Part shown: in pieces, positions 20,256 through 28,176 of the stretch
How the letters are laid out: every line of letters begins with the position of its first letter
Position numbering within the stretch: the first letter of the stretch is position 1
Source: an uncultured Lachnospiraceae bacterium
GTDB taxonomy: Bacteria; Bacillota; Clostridia; Lachnospirales; Lachnospiraceae
Assembly: GCA_958428365.1 (NCBI GenBank)
Contig: CAUAFT010000021.1
Coordinates: forward strand, 1 to 35,949
Length of the DNA: 35,949 nucleotides
Reading direction: 5' to 3'
The notes under the pieces: generated by a model
What the model was told of the DNA's origin: nothing
Database searches by the model: none
What the model saw: the letters and a program-made list of their open reading frames with translations, nothing else
Program-made: the position numbers and the translations under genes

Positions 20256-21076
20256 ATGACATTATGAATACCACTATGCAGACACCGATTGAGATTGCAC
20301 TCGGAGTTGATGAAAACAGCATGACTACAGCTAAAAGGCTGTATGATTTTCTTGAACTCAATCCCGGGAATTATGCAAGATGGTGTAAGAGCAACATTAC
20401 CGAAAATGAATTTGCCGAGGAAAATGTTGATTATTGGAGGTTCGACATTGATGTCGAGGGTTCACGAGAAAACTCTTCTTCAATGAAGAGTTTAACTGGA
20501 AGGGGAAATACAGAGGATTACAAGCTGACTGCCCACTTTGCAAAGAAACTCTCCCAAAAAGGTAATGGCGCAAAAGCGGAACTTGCTAGAGAGTATTTTA
20601 CCACAGTTGAGGAACGCACAAAGCAGTTAGCAATTGACCGCTCGCAGTTATCTCCGCAGACACAGGCTTTAATGAGCCTTGTAGAGGGACAGGCAAGGCA
20701 GGAATTGGAGCAGAAACGACAAGCCGAGCAGATAAAGCAAATTGAACAGACTGTTAATAACATTAAGAAAGAGTTGACGGAGCCGATTGGAGATTGGCGG
20801 TCAGAAATCAATTCAAAGGTACGGGAAATCTCCATAAAGAGTGGCATTGATTATCAGGCTCTTTTCACACAGATGTATGGAGAGTTGGAACAGACAGCAC
20901 ATTGCAGTCTGAAACGTTTGTGTGATAACAAGCGCGATCGCATGGAGAAAGCAGGAAATACAAAGACCTGTATTAAGAATGAAACGACCAAGATTGCGAT
21001 TATCGAGGGCAAGCCACAGTTGAAAGCAATATTTGAGGGAATTGTCAGAAGATATGCAATGTCATATTGTGCATAG
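20252..21076 (+). CDS. AntA/AntB-type phage antirepressor with ORF6C-like C-terminus
   Basis: The protein has 274 aa with ATG 20252, GGTGAAGGAAA upstream. The N-terminal AntA-like domain (residues 15-115) includes TAKRLYDFLELNPGNYARWC, the YW of ENVDYWRF and the DYKLTAHFAKKLSQ motif. A coiled coil (ELEQKRQAEQIKQIEQTVNN) links to a C-terminal ORF6C-like part (SEINSKVREISIKSGIDYQ and later LCDNKRDRMEKAG). Antirepressors inactivate phage repressors to trigger induction. Here the gene lies inside the late region behind an RHH-controlled promoter, not next to a CI-type repressor. Confidence 0.88.
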   Translation: MNDIMNTTMQTPIEIALGVDENSMTTAKRLYDFLELNPGNYARWCKSNITENEFAEENVDYWRFDIDVEGSRENSSSMKSLTGRGNTEDYKLTAHFAKKLSQKGNGAKAELAREYFTTVEERTKQLAIDRSQLSPQTQALMSLVEGQARQELEQKRQAEQIKQIEQTVNNIKKELTEPIGDWRSEINSKVREISIKSGIDYQALFTQMYGELEQTAHCSLKRLCDNKRDRMEKAGNTKTCIKNETTKIAIIEGKPQLKAIFEGIVRRYAMSYCA

Positions 21077-21083
21077 TAATTAG

Positions 21084-21113
21084 GAAGTCTATCAGAAATG
21101 GTAGGCTTCTTTC
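21084..21113 (+). terminator. Terminator of the antirepressor operon
   Basis: GAAGTCTA (21084-21091) pairs with TAGGCTTC (21102-21109) with one G-U, followed by TTTCC. The T run is weak but the position 8 nt after the stop fits. Confidence 0.65.
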
Positions 21114-21138
21114 CTTATTATAAGGGGGGTGGTTGCAT

Positions 21139-21666
21139 GTGAAGCAGATAAAAATTGAATTAAGCCAGAGTAGCATCCAGAACGCAATCAAAGAACTCCG
21201 GCAGTATCAGCAGGATTTGAACCGGAAGTGCGAGTTGTTCTGCCTGAGACTTACAGAACTCGGGCAGACTACTGCGGAAGCACGTATCAATGAAAGCCCA
21301 TTAGGGAAATATGTTACGGTCACAACAAATATCCAACCGGAGAAAACTGGATGTAAGGCTATGCTGATTGCGACAGGAGCTACAAAATCCACGGATTACG
21401 GGGATGTAAATACCTTATTACTGATTGAATTTGGCGCAGGAATCCATTACAATCCGGTAGACAATCCCAAAGCCGGAGAACTTGGTTTCGGTGTTGGTAC
21501 ATTCCCCGGACAGACACATGCATTTGAGGATGGGTGGTGGTATCCGGGTGATGATGGTGAATGGCATTATACGCATGGTACTAAGGCAACAATGCCGATG
21601 TACGGTGCATTTACAGAAATGTTACTGAACATTAGAAAAATAGCAAAAGAAGTTTTCGGAAGTTAG
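21139..21666 (+). CDS. HK97 gp10-like head-tail joining / tail completion protein
   Basis: The protein has 175 aa; GTG at 21139 is 6 nt after GGGGGGTGG, whereas the frame's TTG at 21133 would overlap this site. Features are KQIKIELSQSSIQNAIKELR helix, the central TTLLLIEFGAGIHYNPVDN-like strand pair, and a C-terminal TMPMYGAFTEMLLNIRKIA helix; GTFPGQTHAFEDGWWYPGD lies in a surface loop. This pattern is that of gp10-family neck proteins. It restarts the structural gene order after the moron block. Confidence 0.8.
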   Translation: MKQIKIELSQSSIQNAIKELRQYQQDLNRKCELFCLRLTELGQTTAEARINESPLGKYVTVTTNIQPEKTGCKAMLIATGATKSTDYGDVNTLLLIEFGAGIHYNPVDNPKAGELGFGVGTFPGQTHAFEDGWWYPGDDGEWHYTHGTKATMPMYGAFTEMLLNIRKIAKEVFGS

Positions 21667-21680
21667 GCAGGTGATGTAAA

Positions 21681-22079
21681 TTGCTCTCGGTAAGAACTCT
21701 GGTAAACTCCAGACTAAGCAAACGACTACGGAAAGATGAAAACGCTCCGTATTCAGTATCAACATTGAATATGACCTCCACCCGGAACAGCACTCCGGCG
21801 AAGTTCCCGACCCTAAATGTGGATTCCCTTGGAGAGCCGTCCACCGAGGACGATATGGAGCGTATACAGAACGCGATTATTTCTACGATCGAACTGAAAG
21901 CGTACACCACGACAACACTGGCAGATGCCCGGAACCTTATGGATAAAGCCGGAGATGTGATGTTGTCAATGGGGTATTCGCTGATCTACGGACCGGAGGA
22001 TATTTCTTCTGGGAGTATTTTTATTATGGTTGCCCGGTTCCGGCGGGTTGTCGGGGCAGGCGATATAGAACACATGTAA
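21681..22079 (+). CDS. Tail terminator-like minor structural protein
   Basis: The protein has 132 aa; TTG at 21681 is the start, after GCAGGTGATG. The basic N-terminus, an acidic helix (EPSTEDDMERIQNAIISTIE), then AYTTTTLADARNLMDKAGDVM and a strand-rich end (GSIFIMVARFRRVVG) fit the small tail terminator / neck proteins that lie between gp10-like and tail tube genes. Naming is by gene order and general pattern. The gene is followed by a hairpin leader before the tail tube. Confidence 0.68.
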   Translation: MLSVRTLVNSRLSKRLRKDENAPYSVSTLNMTSTRNSTPAKFPTLNVDSLGEPSTEDDMERIQNAIISTIELKAYTTTTLADARNLMDKAGDVMLSMGYSLIYGPEDISSGSIFIMVARFRRVVGAGDIEHM

Positions 22080-22083
22080 CTTG

Positions 22084-22175
22084 GAGCCGAAAGGCTCTTA
22101 TTTTTATGCACCGGATACCAGAACATGAGGTATTCGCTGACCGCTCACAGTTATGCGGTAGAAAGGATGATGAAT
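22084..22175 (+). promoter_or_regulatory. Two-hairpin leader of the tail tube gene (copy 1)
   Basis: GAGCC-GAAA-GGCTC (22084-22097) runs into TTATTTTTAT, then TTATGCACCGGATACC; CGGATACC (22112-22119) pairs with GGTATTCG (22129-22136). The later part has CTGACC and ACAGTT as in the leader of the tape measure gene. The start codon at 22176 follows AAAGGATGATGAAT. Confidence 0.6.
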
Positions 22176-22598
22176 ATGCCAGAAGTATTAGCAAAAGCGG
22201 TAAGTACGATTAATACTGTTTTGGAAGTAAGCGAAGATGGAACAACGTGGAGCAAATTGTGTAAGATTAAGTCTTATCCGGCATTAGGTGGCGCACCGGA
22301 TCAGTTGGAAACAACAGATTTGGAAGATGAATCTCAGACATTTATTCTTGGCGTCCAATCTATGGATGCAATGGAATTTACCGCAAATTACACTCTCGAA
22401 GCGTACAAAGCGGTAAAGGCAAAGGCTATGAAAGATTTGCATTATCGTTTGAAAATGGGCGAAGGTGGAAAAGATGGCGTAGCAACATGGGATGGACAGC
22501 ACTCTGTGTATGCAAATGAAGGTGAAGTGAATGGTGTTCGTGAAATGACGATTTCCGTATCAGCATCCACGAAAATTGAACTTGCAGAAGCTAGTTGA
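22176..22598 (+). CDS. Major tail protein (tail tube)
   Basis: The protein has 140 aa. The ATG at 22176 (MPEVLAKAVS) is best placed for AAAGGA; two earlier ATGs are too close. The sequence shows LEVSEDGTTWSKLCKIKSYP, LETTDLEDESQTFILGVQSM and ANYTLEAYKAVKA, typical of siphophage tail tube proteins with an all-beta core that polymerises around the tape measure. The C-terminus REMTISVSASTKIE fits the last strand. It is followed by the tail chaperone pair, the standard order. Confidence 0.85.
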   Translation: MPEVLAKAVSTINTVLEVSEDGTTWSKLCKIKSYPALGGAPDQLETTDLEDESQTFILGVQSMDAMEFTANYTLEAYKAVKAKAMKDLHYRLKMGEGGKDGVATWDGQHSVYANEGEVNGVREMTISVSASTKIELAEAS

Positions 22599-22683
22599 AC
22601 AACGGAGACGGTTAATATCGTCTCTGATCTGTCTGAAATGGCAGTTAAAGAAAATATGAATGATGAAGAAGGAGAGAATGAAG

Positions 22684-23028
22684 ATGGCAGCAGTGAAGAT
22701 TAATAACAAAAACTACGATGTTCCGGAGTTATCATTTGGACACATGAAAGCAATGGAGAAGATTACAGGTGAATCCATTATTGAAGTATTCCAAAAAGAG
22801 CAGATTTTCTTGATTGCAGAAGCATTTGTAGGAGCAGTAGTGGGATGCGGAGCTGATGAAGCAGACCGACTCTTAGAACAGCATATACTTGGCGGTGGAG
22901 ATATCAGCGAAATCTACAAGGCATTTGTTGATGCAGTAAATGAGTCAACTTTTTTCAAGAAGCTCCTTGGGATAGAGGAGGAGACCAAGAAACCCACATT
23001 GAAGAAATCAGAACAGACGACGGAATAG
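22684..23028 (+). CDS. Tail assembly chaperone, G-like (short product)
   Basis: The protein has 114 aa with ATG 22684 after AAGGAGAGAATGAAG. It is a helical tail assembly chaperone that coats the tape measure before tube polymerisation. N-terminal KINNKNYDVPELSFGHMKAM and GESIIEVFQKEQIFLIAEAF match the Gp13/gpG-like class. The slippery heptamer T TTT TTC (22950-22956) is in phase in this frame and leads to a longer G-T product by -1 frameshifting. The acidic C-terminus after the site is read only in the unshifted form. Confidence 0.83.
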   Translation: MAAVKINNKNYDVPELSFGHMKAMEKITGESIIEVFQKEQIFLIAEAFVGAVVGCGADEADRLLEQHILGGGDISEIYKAFVDAVNESTFFKKLLGIEEETKKPTLKKSEQTTE

Positions 23029-23390
23029 AGGTTGTAACGGAGAAAAGGAAGTCATTCACGGAGCTAATCTATGAAATATGGCTTCCTGCGGCTGTACGGT
23101 ATGGAATCCCTGTGGATGTGTTCTGGGGCTTGAATCCAAGGTATATGGATATTTACCAGAAGGAGTATATAAAAGAAAAAGAAGAGCAAATAAAGCTATT
23201 GGATGTGTCAGCTTATTACAATGGTATTTACGTGCAACAAGCAATCGCATCTTGTTTCGACAAAAAAGTAAGATATCCAAAGCAACCACTGTCATTGATG
23301 CAGAAAGAAAAACCATTGACGGGTGAAGAACAGTTTAAACTTTGGGTAGCAGAGTATAACAGAAGATTTGATGAAAAAAGCAAGGACTAG
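22956..23390 (+). CDS. Tail assembly chaperone T-part, made by -1 frameshift
   Basis: The -1 frame is open from just after a TGA near 22942 to TAG 23388-23390 and has no ribosome binding site or plausible start of its own. Joined at 22956 it yields a fusion of about 235 aa. The unique part contains VTEKRKSFTELIYEIWLP, AVRYGIPVDVFWGLNPRYMD and a Lys/Glu helix, as in T-type extensions. The G/GT ratio sets tail assembly in lambda; the same role is likely here. Confidence 0.8.
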   Translation, partial: QEAPWDRGGDQETHIEEIRTDDGIEVVTEKRKSFTELIYEIWLPAAVRYGIPVDVFWGLNPRYMDIYQKEYIKEKEEQIKLLDVSAYYNGIYVQQAIASCFDKKVRYPKQPLSLMQKEKPLTGEEQFKLWVAEYNRRFDEKSKD

Positions 23391-23415
23391 GCGTGTCACA
23401 GCGTTTAGTCTTTTT
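23385..23415 (+). terminator. Terminator after the tail chaperones
   Basis: GACTAGGCG and CGTTTAGTC form a 9-bp stem (two G-U) with an 8-nt loop, then TTTTTC. The stop codon of the chaperone lies in the 5' arm. Confidence 0.82.
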
Positions 23416-23418
23416 CTC

Positions 23419-23447
23419 TTCCAAATGTAAGCGAATGATGTTATAAT
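23419..23447 (+). promoter_or_regulatory. Weak promoter of the zinc-ribbon moron
   Basis: A perfect TATAAT (23442-23447) has only TTCCAA at the -35 position (17 bp spacing). It starts just after the chaperone terminator and before GAGGTGAT. Confidence 0.45.
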
Positions 23448-23472
23448 AACCTCATAAGATGAGGTGATGTCT

Positions 23473-23754
23473 ATGGCAGATAAATGGATATGCATAATTT
23501 GCGGAGAGCCGATTGGACACTGGGATAAGGTATGCTCAAATTGTGGTTATCATCAATTTGGCGAGCATGACGAGTATTATCCGACGACCGGAGATGTTCG
23601 GAGGGCGGAACGTATGTTATCCCAAAGAGACAGAAAAAAGAGACGCAGGAAAGAGCCTGTGTTTGCAGATGAGGAAATTTTAGCACTTGGCTTACATCCA
23701 GAGGATGAAGGTTATAAAATGAGTCTTATATCGAAGATTTTAGGAAGAAGATAA
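23473..23754 (+). CDS. Zinc-ribbon protein (moron between chaperones and tape measure)
   Basis: The protein has 93 aa; ATG 23473 follows GAGGTGATGTCT. Two CxxC knuckles (CIICG and CSNCG, residues about 6-25) form one zinc ribbon; the rest is a basic linker (RDRKKRRRKE) and a helical acidic end. Nothing in it suggests a tail role. The gene has its own -10 box and a perfect terminator, and it breaks the usual chaperone/tape-measure junction, so it is an inserted cassette. Function is unknown. Confidence 0.75.
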   Translation: MADKWICIICGEPIGHWDKVCSNCGYHQFGEHDEYYPTTGDVRRAERMLSQRDRKKRRRKEPVFADEEILALGLHPEDEGYKMSLISKILGRR

Positions 23755-23767
23755 ATATAGAGATTGG

Positions 23768-23795
23768 AATAGAGCGGTTTATCCGCTCTATTTTT
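23768..23795 (+). terminator. Terminator of the zinc-ribbon moron
   Basis: AATAGAGCGG and CCGCTCTATT form a perfect 10-bp stem with loop TTTAT, followed by a T run. Confidence 0.93.
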
Positions 23796-23809
23796 AATGT
23801 AATGATTAC

Positions 23810-23920
23810 GCACCCGGCAGATTATCAATCGTGCCAGGTGCTTTTCTTATGCACATAACCGGCTATCAAATGAGGAAGATAGTCGCTAACCAAAAACAGT
23901 TGTTGGAGGGCGTTGGAATC
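23810..23920 (+). promoter_or_regulatory. Two-hairpin leader of the tape measure gene (copy 2)
   Basis: GCACC-C-GGCA pairs with TGCC-A-GGTGC (23810-23841), followed by TTTTCTTATGCAC; then CGGCTATC (23860-23867) pairs with GATAGTCG (23878-23885), followed by CTAACC and ACAGTT, as in copy 1. An open frame passes through it into the tape measure gene (MHITGYQMRKIVANQKQ), so it may be translated as a leader. Confidence 0.65.
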
Positions 23921-26900
23921 ATGGGAGCAGGAACAGTCGATACACTCGAAGTAAAAATTGAAGCCCAGGCGCGCGGAGCAAATTCACAGTTAGATAAACT
24001 GGTAAAGAATCTGGAACGCGTTTCATCGGCTTTGAATGGAATTAATGCGGGCGGATTGTCTGGTCTTGCGAATGGTGTTGGCAAACTCACCGCTTCAATG
24101 CAAGGAATGAAAAACATTGGTACTTCTGATTTCACGCATCTCGCAAAGAACATCAAGAAACTTAGCTCTATTGACACAGCAAGTCTTAATCGCGCAGCAA
24201 GTTCTATGAATCAGGTTGGGAGTTCTTTGAACAGCCTTGGCAAAGCATCAGACAATGCAGTTCAGATAGGGGAGGTGTCGAAGAATATTGCGAAGCTAGG
24301 TGGAAAGAATGTTCAGAATGCAGTTACCACTATTCCACAGTTAGCTTCTGCATTAAAGAGCATGATGCAGACTTTATCTACTGCGCCACAAGTAAGCAAT
24401 AATTTAATCAGAATGACAAATGCTTTGGCACAACTGGCATCCCAAGGAAACAGGATGGGCAGTTCTTCAAATTCGCTTGGAAAAAGCATACTCAATTATT
24501 CGAGTCGTGCCAAAAGAGCGACAAAAAGCACGAAATCATTAGCCAGCGTTTTTGGTTCTTTGTATGCAAATTTCTTCTGGGTAATCCGTGGTTTTAAGGC
24601 AATGTGGAGTTCGGTGGAGAGTTCCATGGACTTTTTGGAGACCGTAAACTACTTTGAAGTAGCAATGCGAAAACTTGGTGATGATGCGGCAGCCAATTGG
24701 AAAAGTGCTGGATATGATTCAGCAGAAACATACGCACAGTCTTTTTCTGAAAGAGCGAAACAGCTTACGACCAAAATGACCGGATACGAAGTAGACGTTG
24801 AAGGTAATGCGACTTATACAGGTGTAAAAAATCTTGGAATTGATCCTGATGTAGTCATGAATTATCAAGCTATGTTTGCGCAGGTTTCAGAATCTATTGG
24901 AGTTGCGGAAGAAAGTGCGCTTAATTTTTCAGATGCTCTTACGATGCTTGGAGCGGATTGGGCATCCTTACGAAATACAACATTTGAACAGGCGTGGGAA
25001 AAATTTGCTTCTGCCTTAGCTGGACAGTCAAGAGCGGTACGTGCCTTTGGTATTGATATTACAAATGCCACATTGCAGGAATATGCGTATAAATATGGGC
25101 TTACACAGAATATTGCGGAAATGAATCAAGCAACAAAAGCACAGTTGCGACTATTGGCGATCCTCGATCAATCAGAGGTTGCTTATGGAGATCTGGCTAA
25201 TACCATGCAGTCTCCTTCAAATCAGCTCCGTATGTTGAAACAGAATTTTGCGAATTTAGCACGTACTATCGGAAATTTATTTTTGCCTATCGTTTCCCAG
25301 GTATTGCCTTATATCAACGGTATGATTATGGCACTGCAAAGGTTATTTGCATGGATTGGAGGACTCCTTGGAATAAAATTCGAATCCATTAACTCATCTA
25401 TGGGTGGGCTGTCTGATTCTATGAGCGATTTAGTGGATGATGCAGATGATTATACAGATGCCGTTGACAGTGCCAACCAAGCGGCTAAAAAGTTAAAAAC
25501 TACTGTACTTGGAATAGATGAGTTAAATATAAATGATCCAGATACAGGCTCCGATGGAAACGGTTCTGGAGGTGGAGGTGGTAGCGCTGGCGGAGGCGGG
25601 TCAGCCCTCCTAGACGAGGAGATTGCAAAAGCACTTGCCGAGTATCAAAAAGCATGGGATGATGCGTTTGCTAAGATGGAAAATAAGGCACAGGATATAT
25701 CCGATAGAATCGTAGATGCATTTAAGCGCGGAGATTATGAAGGAATTGGAAGATATATCAGCGATGGAATCACAAAAGGACTTGAAAGCATAAATTGGGA
25801 ATCTGTCTATAAAGTTGCCGATAAATTTGGCACGGGACTCGCACAGTTTATGAACGGTCTTATTACACCGGAACTATTCGGGGCAGTAGGAAAAACGATT
25901 GCGTCGACATTGAATACGGTTATATACACAGCCCTTGCTTTTGGAAAAGAATTTGACTGGTCAAATCTTGAAGAATCTATTGCGAGTGGAATTAACAATT
26001 TCTTTGAAACATTTGATTTTGCTGCGCTTGCGGATACGATTAATATCTGGGTACAGGGAATTTGGGATACGATAAAAGCCTTAATTACTAATATAGATTG
26101 GGGGAAGATATTTGAAGGAATTGATGATTTTTTTGAAAACATCGATTTGGAAACAGTTGCAATAATAATAGGTGCTATAACAATAAAAGAAATTGGAAGT
26201 TGGATATTAGAAAAAGGGGTGCTGGAACTTGCAGAAAAAGCGATTGGTCTTTTGTTTGATGGATTAGGAATAAAGATTCCTGAGTTATCTGTAATCATAG
26301 GAGAAATAAAAACATTCTTGGCGCCGATCATACCTTATGTTACTGGTGTGGTTGCAATAATTAGCGGAGTGATTCTTGCAATATCCAATTTTGTAAATAT
26401 GCTGAAAGAAGGATTTAGTTGGTTTAACGAAATCCTAATGATTATTGGAGTTGCATTAGCGGCAGTTGGAGCAGTTATCCTGGGTGTGCCGGCGGCAGTT
26501 GCCGCAGTGGTGGCGGCAATCGTTGCCACTTTGGCAACCATAGTAGTTGTTGTGAAAGAAAACTGGGGTGCAATAAAGGGATGGTTTGCTGATGCCGCAG
26601 AATGGTTTAATGTGAATGTTATCACTCCAATATGCAGCTTTTTTAAGGGTCTATGGAAAAGTGTATCAGGATTCTTTTCCGACTTATGGTCTGATATAAA
26701 GAAGGTATGGATTACTGTATCAACATGGTTCAGTGAAAGTGTGATAGAACCAATAGTAGAATTTTTCCAGGGATTATGGACTAGAGTAAAGCAAATTTTT
26801 GAAGGATTATGGATCATTGTAAAAGCTGTTTGGATTGTGGCGTCGAATTGGTTTAACCAATATGTTATAACGCCGATAGTTAAATTTTTCAAAGGCGTTT

Positions 26901-27697
26901 GGACGAAAGTGTCAGGATATTTTTCCAGTCTTTGGGGAGATATAAAAAAAGTTTGGACGAGTGTATCTAGTTGGTTCAATGTAAATGTAATTACTCCAAT
27001 CACAGGATTTTTTAAAGGTGTTTGGACAAAAGTATCAGGATATTTTTCCAGTCTTTGGGAAGGAATAAAGAAGGTTTGGAAAAATGTGAGTGATTGGTTT
27101 CAAAAGAATGTCACAGAGCCGCTCGGAAACATATTCGATAGTGTCACGAGCACAATTTCAGGCGCTTTTGATGGTGTCTGGAAAGCCATTAAGGGTGGCG
27201 TAGTAGGAGCGATGAATGCGGTAATAGGAGCAATTGAAACTGCAATTAACTGGATTGTTGACGGAATAAATAAGATAATAGGTGGATTCAATAAGGTAGT
27301 ATCGTGGGCAGCTAAAGTGGCAGATACAGATTGGGGCGGAGTTGATCCTGTTCCGGAAGTAAACTTATCCAAAATTTCAGCATATGCTACGGGTGGTTTC
27401 CCAAATACAGGCGAAATGTTTATTGCACGTGAAAATGGCATTAACGAGATGGTTGGGCGCATTGGCAACAGAAATACAGTTGCAAATAATGACCAGATTG
27501 TACTTGGTATTCAAAGCGGTGTAGAAGCTGCCGTAGAAAAGGTACTCGCTCCTTATTTGGGAACAATAGCACAGAATACACAAGCAACCGCAAATAATAC
27601 GTCTGGCGGTTTTAGCGCCACTGTCAATATTGATGGCAGGGAGCTTGTATCGGCTTACGATGAGAGAAAGAAGAGGAATGGATTTGCGTTTACATAG
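23921..27697 (+). CDS. Tail tape measure protein
   Basis: The protein has 1258 aa, giving a tail of roughly 190 nm by the usual 1.5 A per residue rule. ATG 23921 (MGAGTVDTLEVKIEA) follows GGAGGGCGTTGGAATC; the frame is open upstream through the leader. The order is an N-terminal coiled region with Ser/Gly-Leu repeats, a central helical part, a Gly/Ser linker (GSGGGGGSAGGGGS, ~residue 550), hydrophobic segments near residues 740-890, and five Trp-rich repeats (residues ~890-1060, each with FFKGLW, SDLWSDIKKVW and WFN). The C-terminal part VNLSKISAYATGGFPNTGE and FIARENGINEMVGR is typical of TMP ends. Position and size are decisive. Confidence 0.95.
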   Translation: MGAGTVDTLEVKIEAQARGANSQLDKLVKNLERVSSALNGINAGGLSGLANGVGKLTASMQGMKNIGTSDFTHLAKNIKKLSSIDTASLNRAASSMNQVGSSLNSLGKASDNAVQIGEVSKNIAKLGGKNVQNAVTTIPQLASALKSMMQTLSTAPQVSNNLIRMTNALAQLASQGNRMGSSSNSLGKSILNYSSRAKRATKSTKSLASVFGSLYANFFWVIRGFKAMWSSVESSMDFLETVNYFEVAMRKLGDDAAANWKSAGYDSAETYAQSFSERAKQLTTKMTGYEVDVEGNATYTGVKNLGIDPDVVMNYQAMFAQVSESIGVAEESALNFSDALTMLGADWASLRNTTFEQAWEKFASALAGQSRAVRAFGIDITNATLQEYAYKYGLTQNIAEMNQATKAQLRLLAILDQSEVAYGDLANTMQSPSNQLRMLKQNFANLARTIGNLFLPIVSQVLPYINGMIMALQRLFAWIGGLLGIKFESINSSMGGLSDSMSDLVDDADDYTDAVDSANQAAKKLKTTVLGIDELNINDPDTGSDGNGSGGGGGSAGGGGSALLDEEIAKALAEYQKAWDDAFAKMENKAQDISDRIVDAFKRGDYEGIGRYISDGITKGLESINWESVYKVADKFGTGLAQFMNGLITPELFGAVGKTIASTLNTVIYTALAFGKEFDWSNLEESIASGINNFFETFDFAALADTINIWVQGIWDTIKALITNIDWGKIFEGIDDFFENIDLETVAIIIGAITIKEIGSWILEKGVLELAEKAIGLLFDGLGIKIPELSVIIGEIKTFLAPIIPYVTGVVAIISGVILAISNFVNMLKEGFSWFNEILMIIGVALAAVGAVILGVPAAVAAVVAAIVATLATIVVVVKENWGAIKGWFADAAEWFNVNVITPICSFFKGLWKSVSGFFSDLWSDIKKVWITVSTWFSESVIEPIVEFFQGLWTRVKQIFEGLWIIVKAVWIVASNWFNQYVITPIVKFFKGVWTKVSGYFSSLWGDIKKVWTSVSSWFNVNVITPITGFFKGVWTKVSGYFSSLWEGIKKVWKNVSDWFQKNVTEPLGNIFDSVTSTISGAFDGVWKAIKGGVVGAMNAVIGAIETAINWIVDGINKIIGGFNKVVSWAAKVADTDWGGVDPVPEVNLSKISAYATGGFPNTGEMFIARENGINEMVGRIGNRNTVANNDQIVLGIQSGVEAAVEKVLAPYLGTIAQNTQATANNTSGGFSATVNIDGRELVSAYDERKKRNGFAFT
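26600..27110 (+). repeat. Trp-rich tandem repeats in the tape measure gene
   Basis: About five repeats of roughly 35-37 codons share FFKGVW, FSSLWGDIKKVW and SWFNVNVITP elements; the last two are nearly identical at the DNA level (e.g. 26885-26945 versus 27005-27065). They are likely to recombine, changing tail length in whole units. Confidence 0.75.
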
Positions 27698-27790
27698 ACA
27701 CTCTTCATGGGTGTCTTTTATATGGAAATCCGGTTATCAATCAGAGATAGCCGCTAAACAGAAAAAAATTACTGGAAGGAGCGTGATTAC
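27697..27790 (+). promoter_or_regulatory. Two-hairpin leader of the distal tail gene (copy 3)
   Basis: AGACAC/GTGTCT (27696-27716) runs into TTTTATATGG; then CGGTTATC (27731-27738) pairs with GATAGCCG (27746-27753), followed by CTAAACAG and GGAAGGAGCG. The layout and several bases match the leader before the tape measure gene. Confidence 0.65.
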
Positions 27791-28174
27791 ATGGCATTAT
27801 CCGCTTTTTTAAATGTAAACGGATATAATTTTCCCTGTCCCATGCATGGATTTCAATATACGATTTCCACGACAGTAAATGCAGGAAGGAATGCGAATAA
27901 TGCAGTTATCGGTCAGAGAATCGGCAGGGATTTATTCAAGTTGGACTCTATGCAATGGAATGGGCTTGCCCCAGCGATTTGGCAGATGATGTTGCAGGCG
28001 GTGGAGCCATTCTATATACCTGTTACTTTCGAAGATTATAGGACGGGGAAACCAACGACCATTATCATGTATCCTGGAGATAGGACAGCTAAGCCATTAT
28101 TTGTTAATAAAAATAGTCATATCATAACAAGATATGAGAGTTGCCAATTTAATCTGATTGATGCGGGGTGGTAG
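27791..28174 (+). CDS. Putative distal tail protein
   Basis: The protein has 127 aa; ATG 27791 follows GGAAGGAGCGTGATTAC. It is strand-rich: FLNVNGYNFPCPMHGFQYTI, RIGRDLFKLDSMQWNGLAP and TRYESCQFNLIDAGW. It lies between the tape measure and the tail/baseplate protein, where distal tail proteins or hub adaptors are coded, but is shorter than classical Dit (~250 aa), so it may represent only the ring-forming N-domain. Confidence 0.68.
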   Translation: MALSAFLNVNGYNFPCPMHGFQYTISTTVNAGRNANNAVIGQRIGRDLFKLDSMQWNGLAPAIWQMMLQAVEPFYIPVTFEDYRTGKPTTIIMYPGDRTAKPLFVNKNSHIITRYESCQFNLIDAGW

Positions 28175-28176
28175 AT

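Noticed and set aside
23866..27583. Long reverse-strand ORFs opposite the tape measure gene
   Set aside because: They are mirror frames of a strongly coding gene, without ribosome binding sites or family resemblance.
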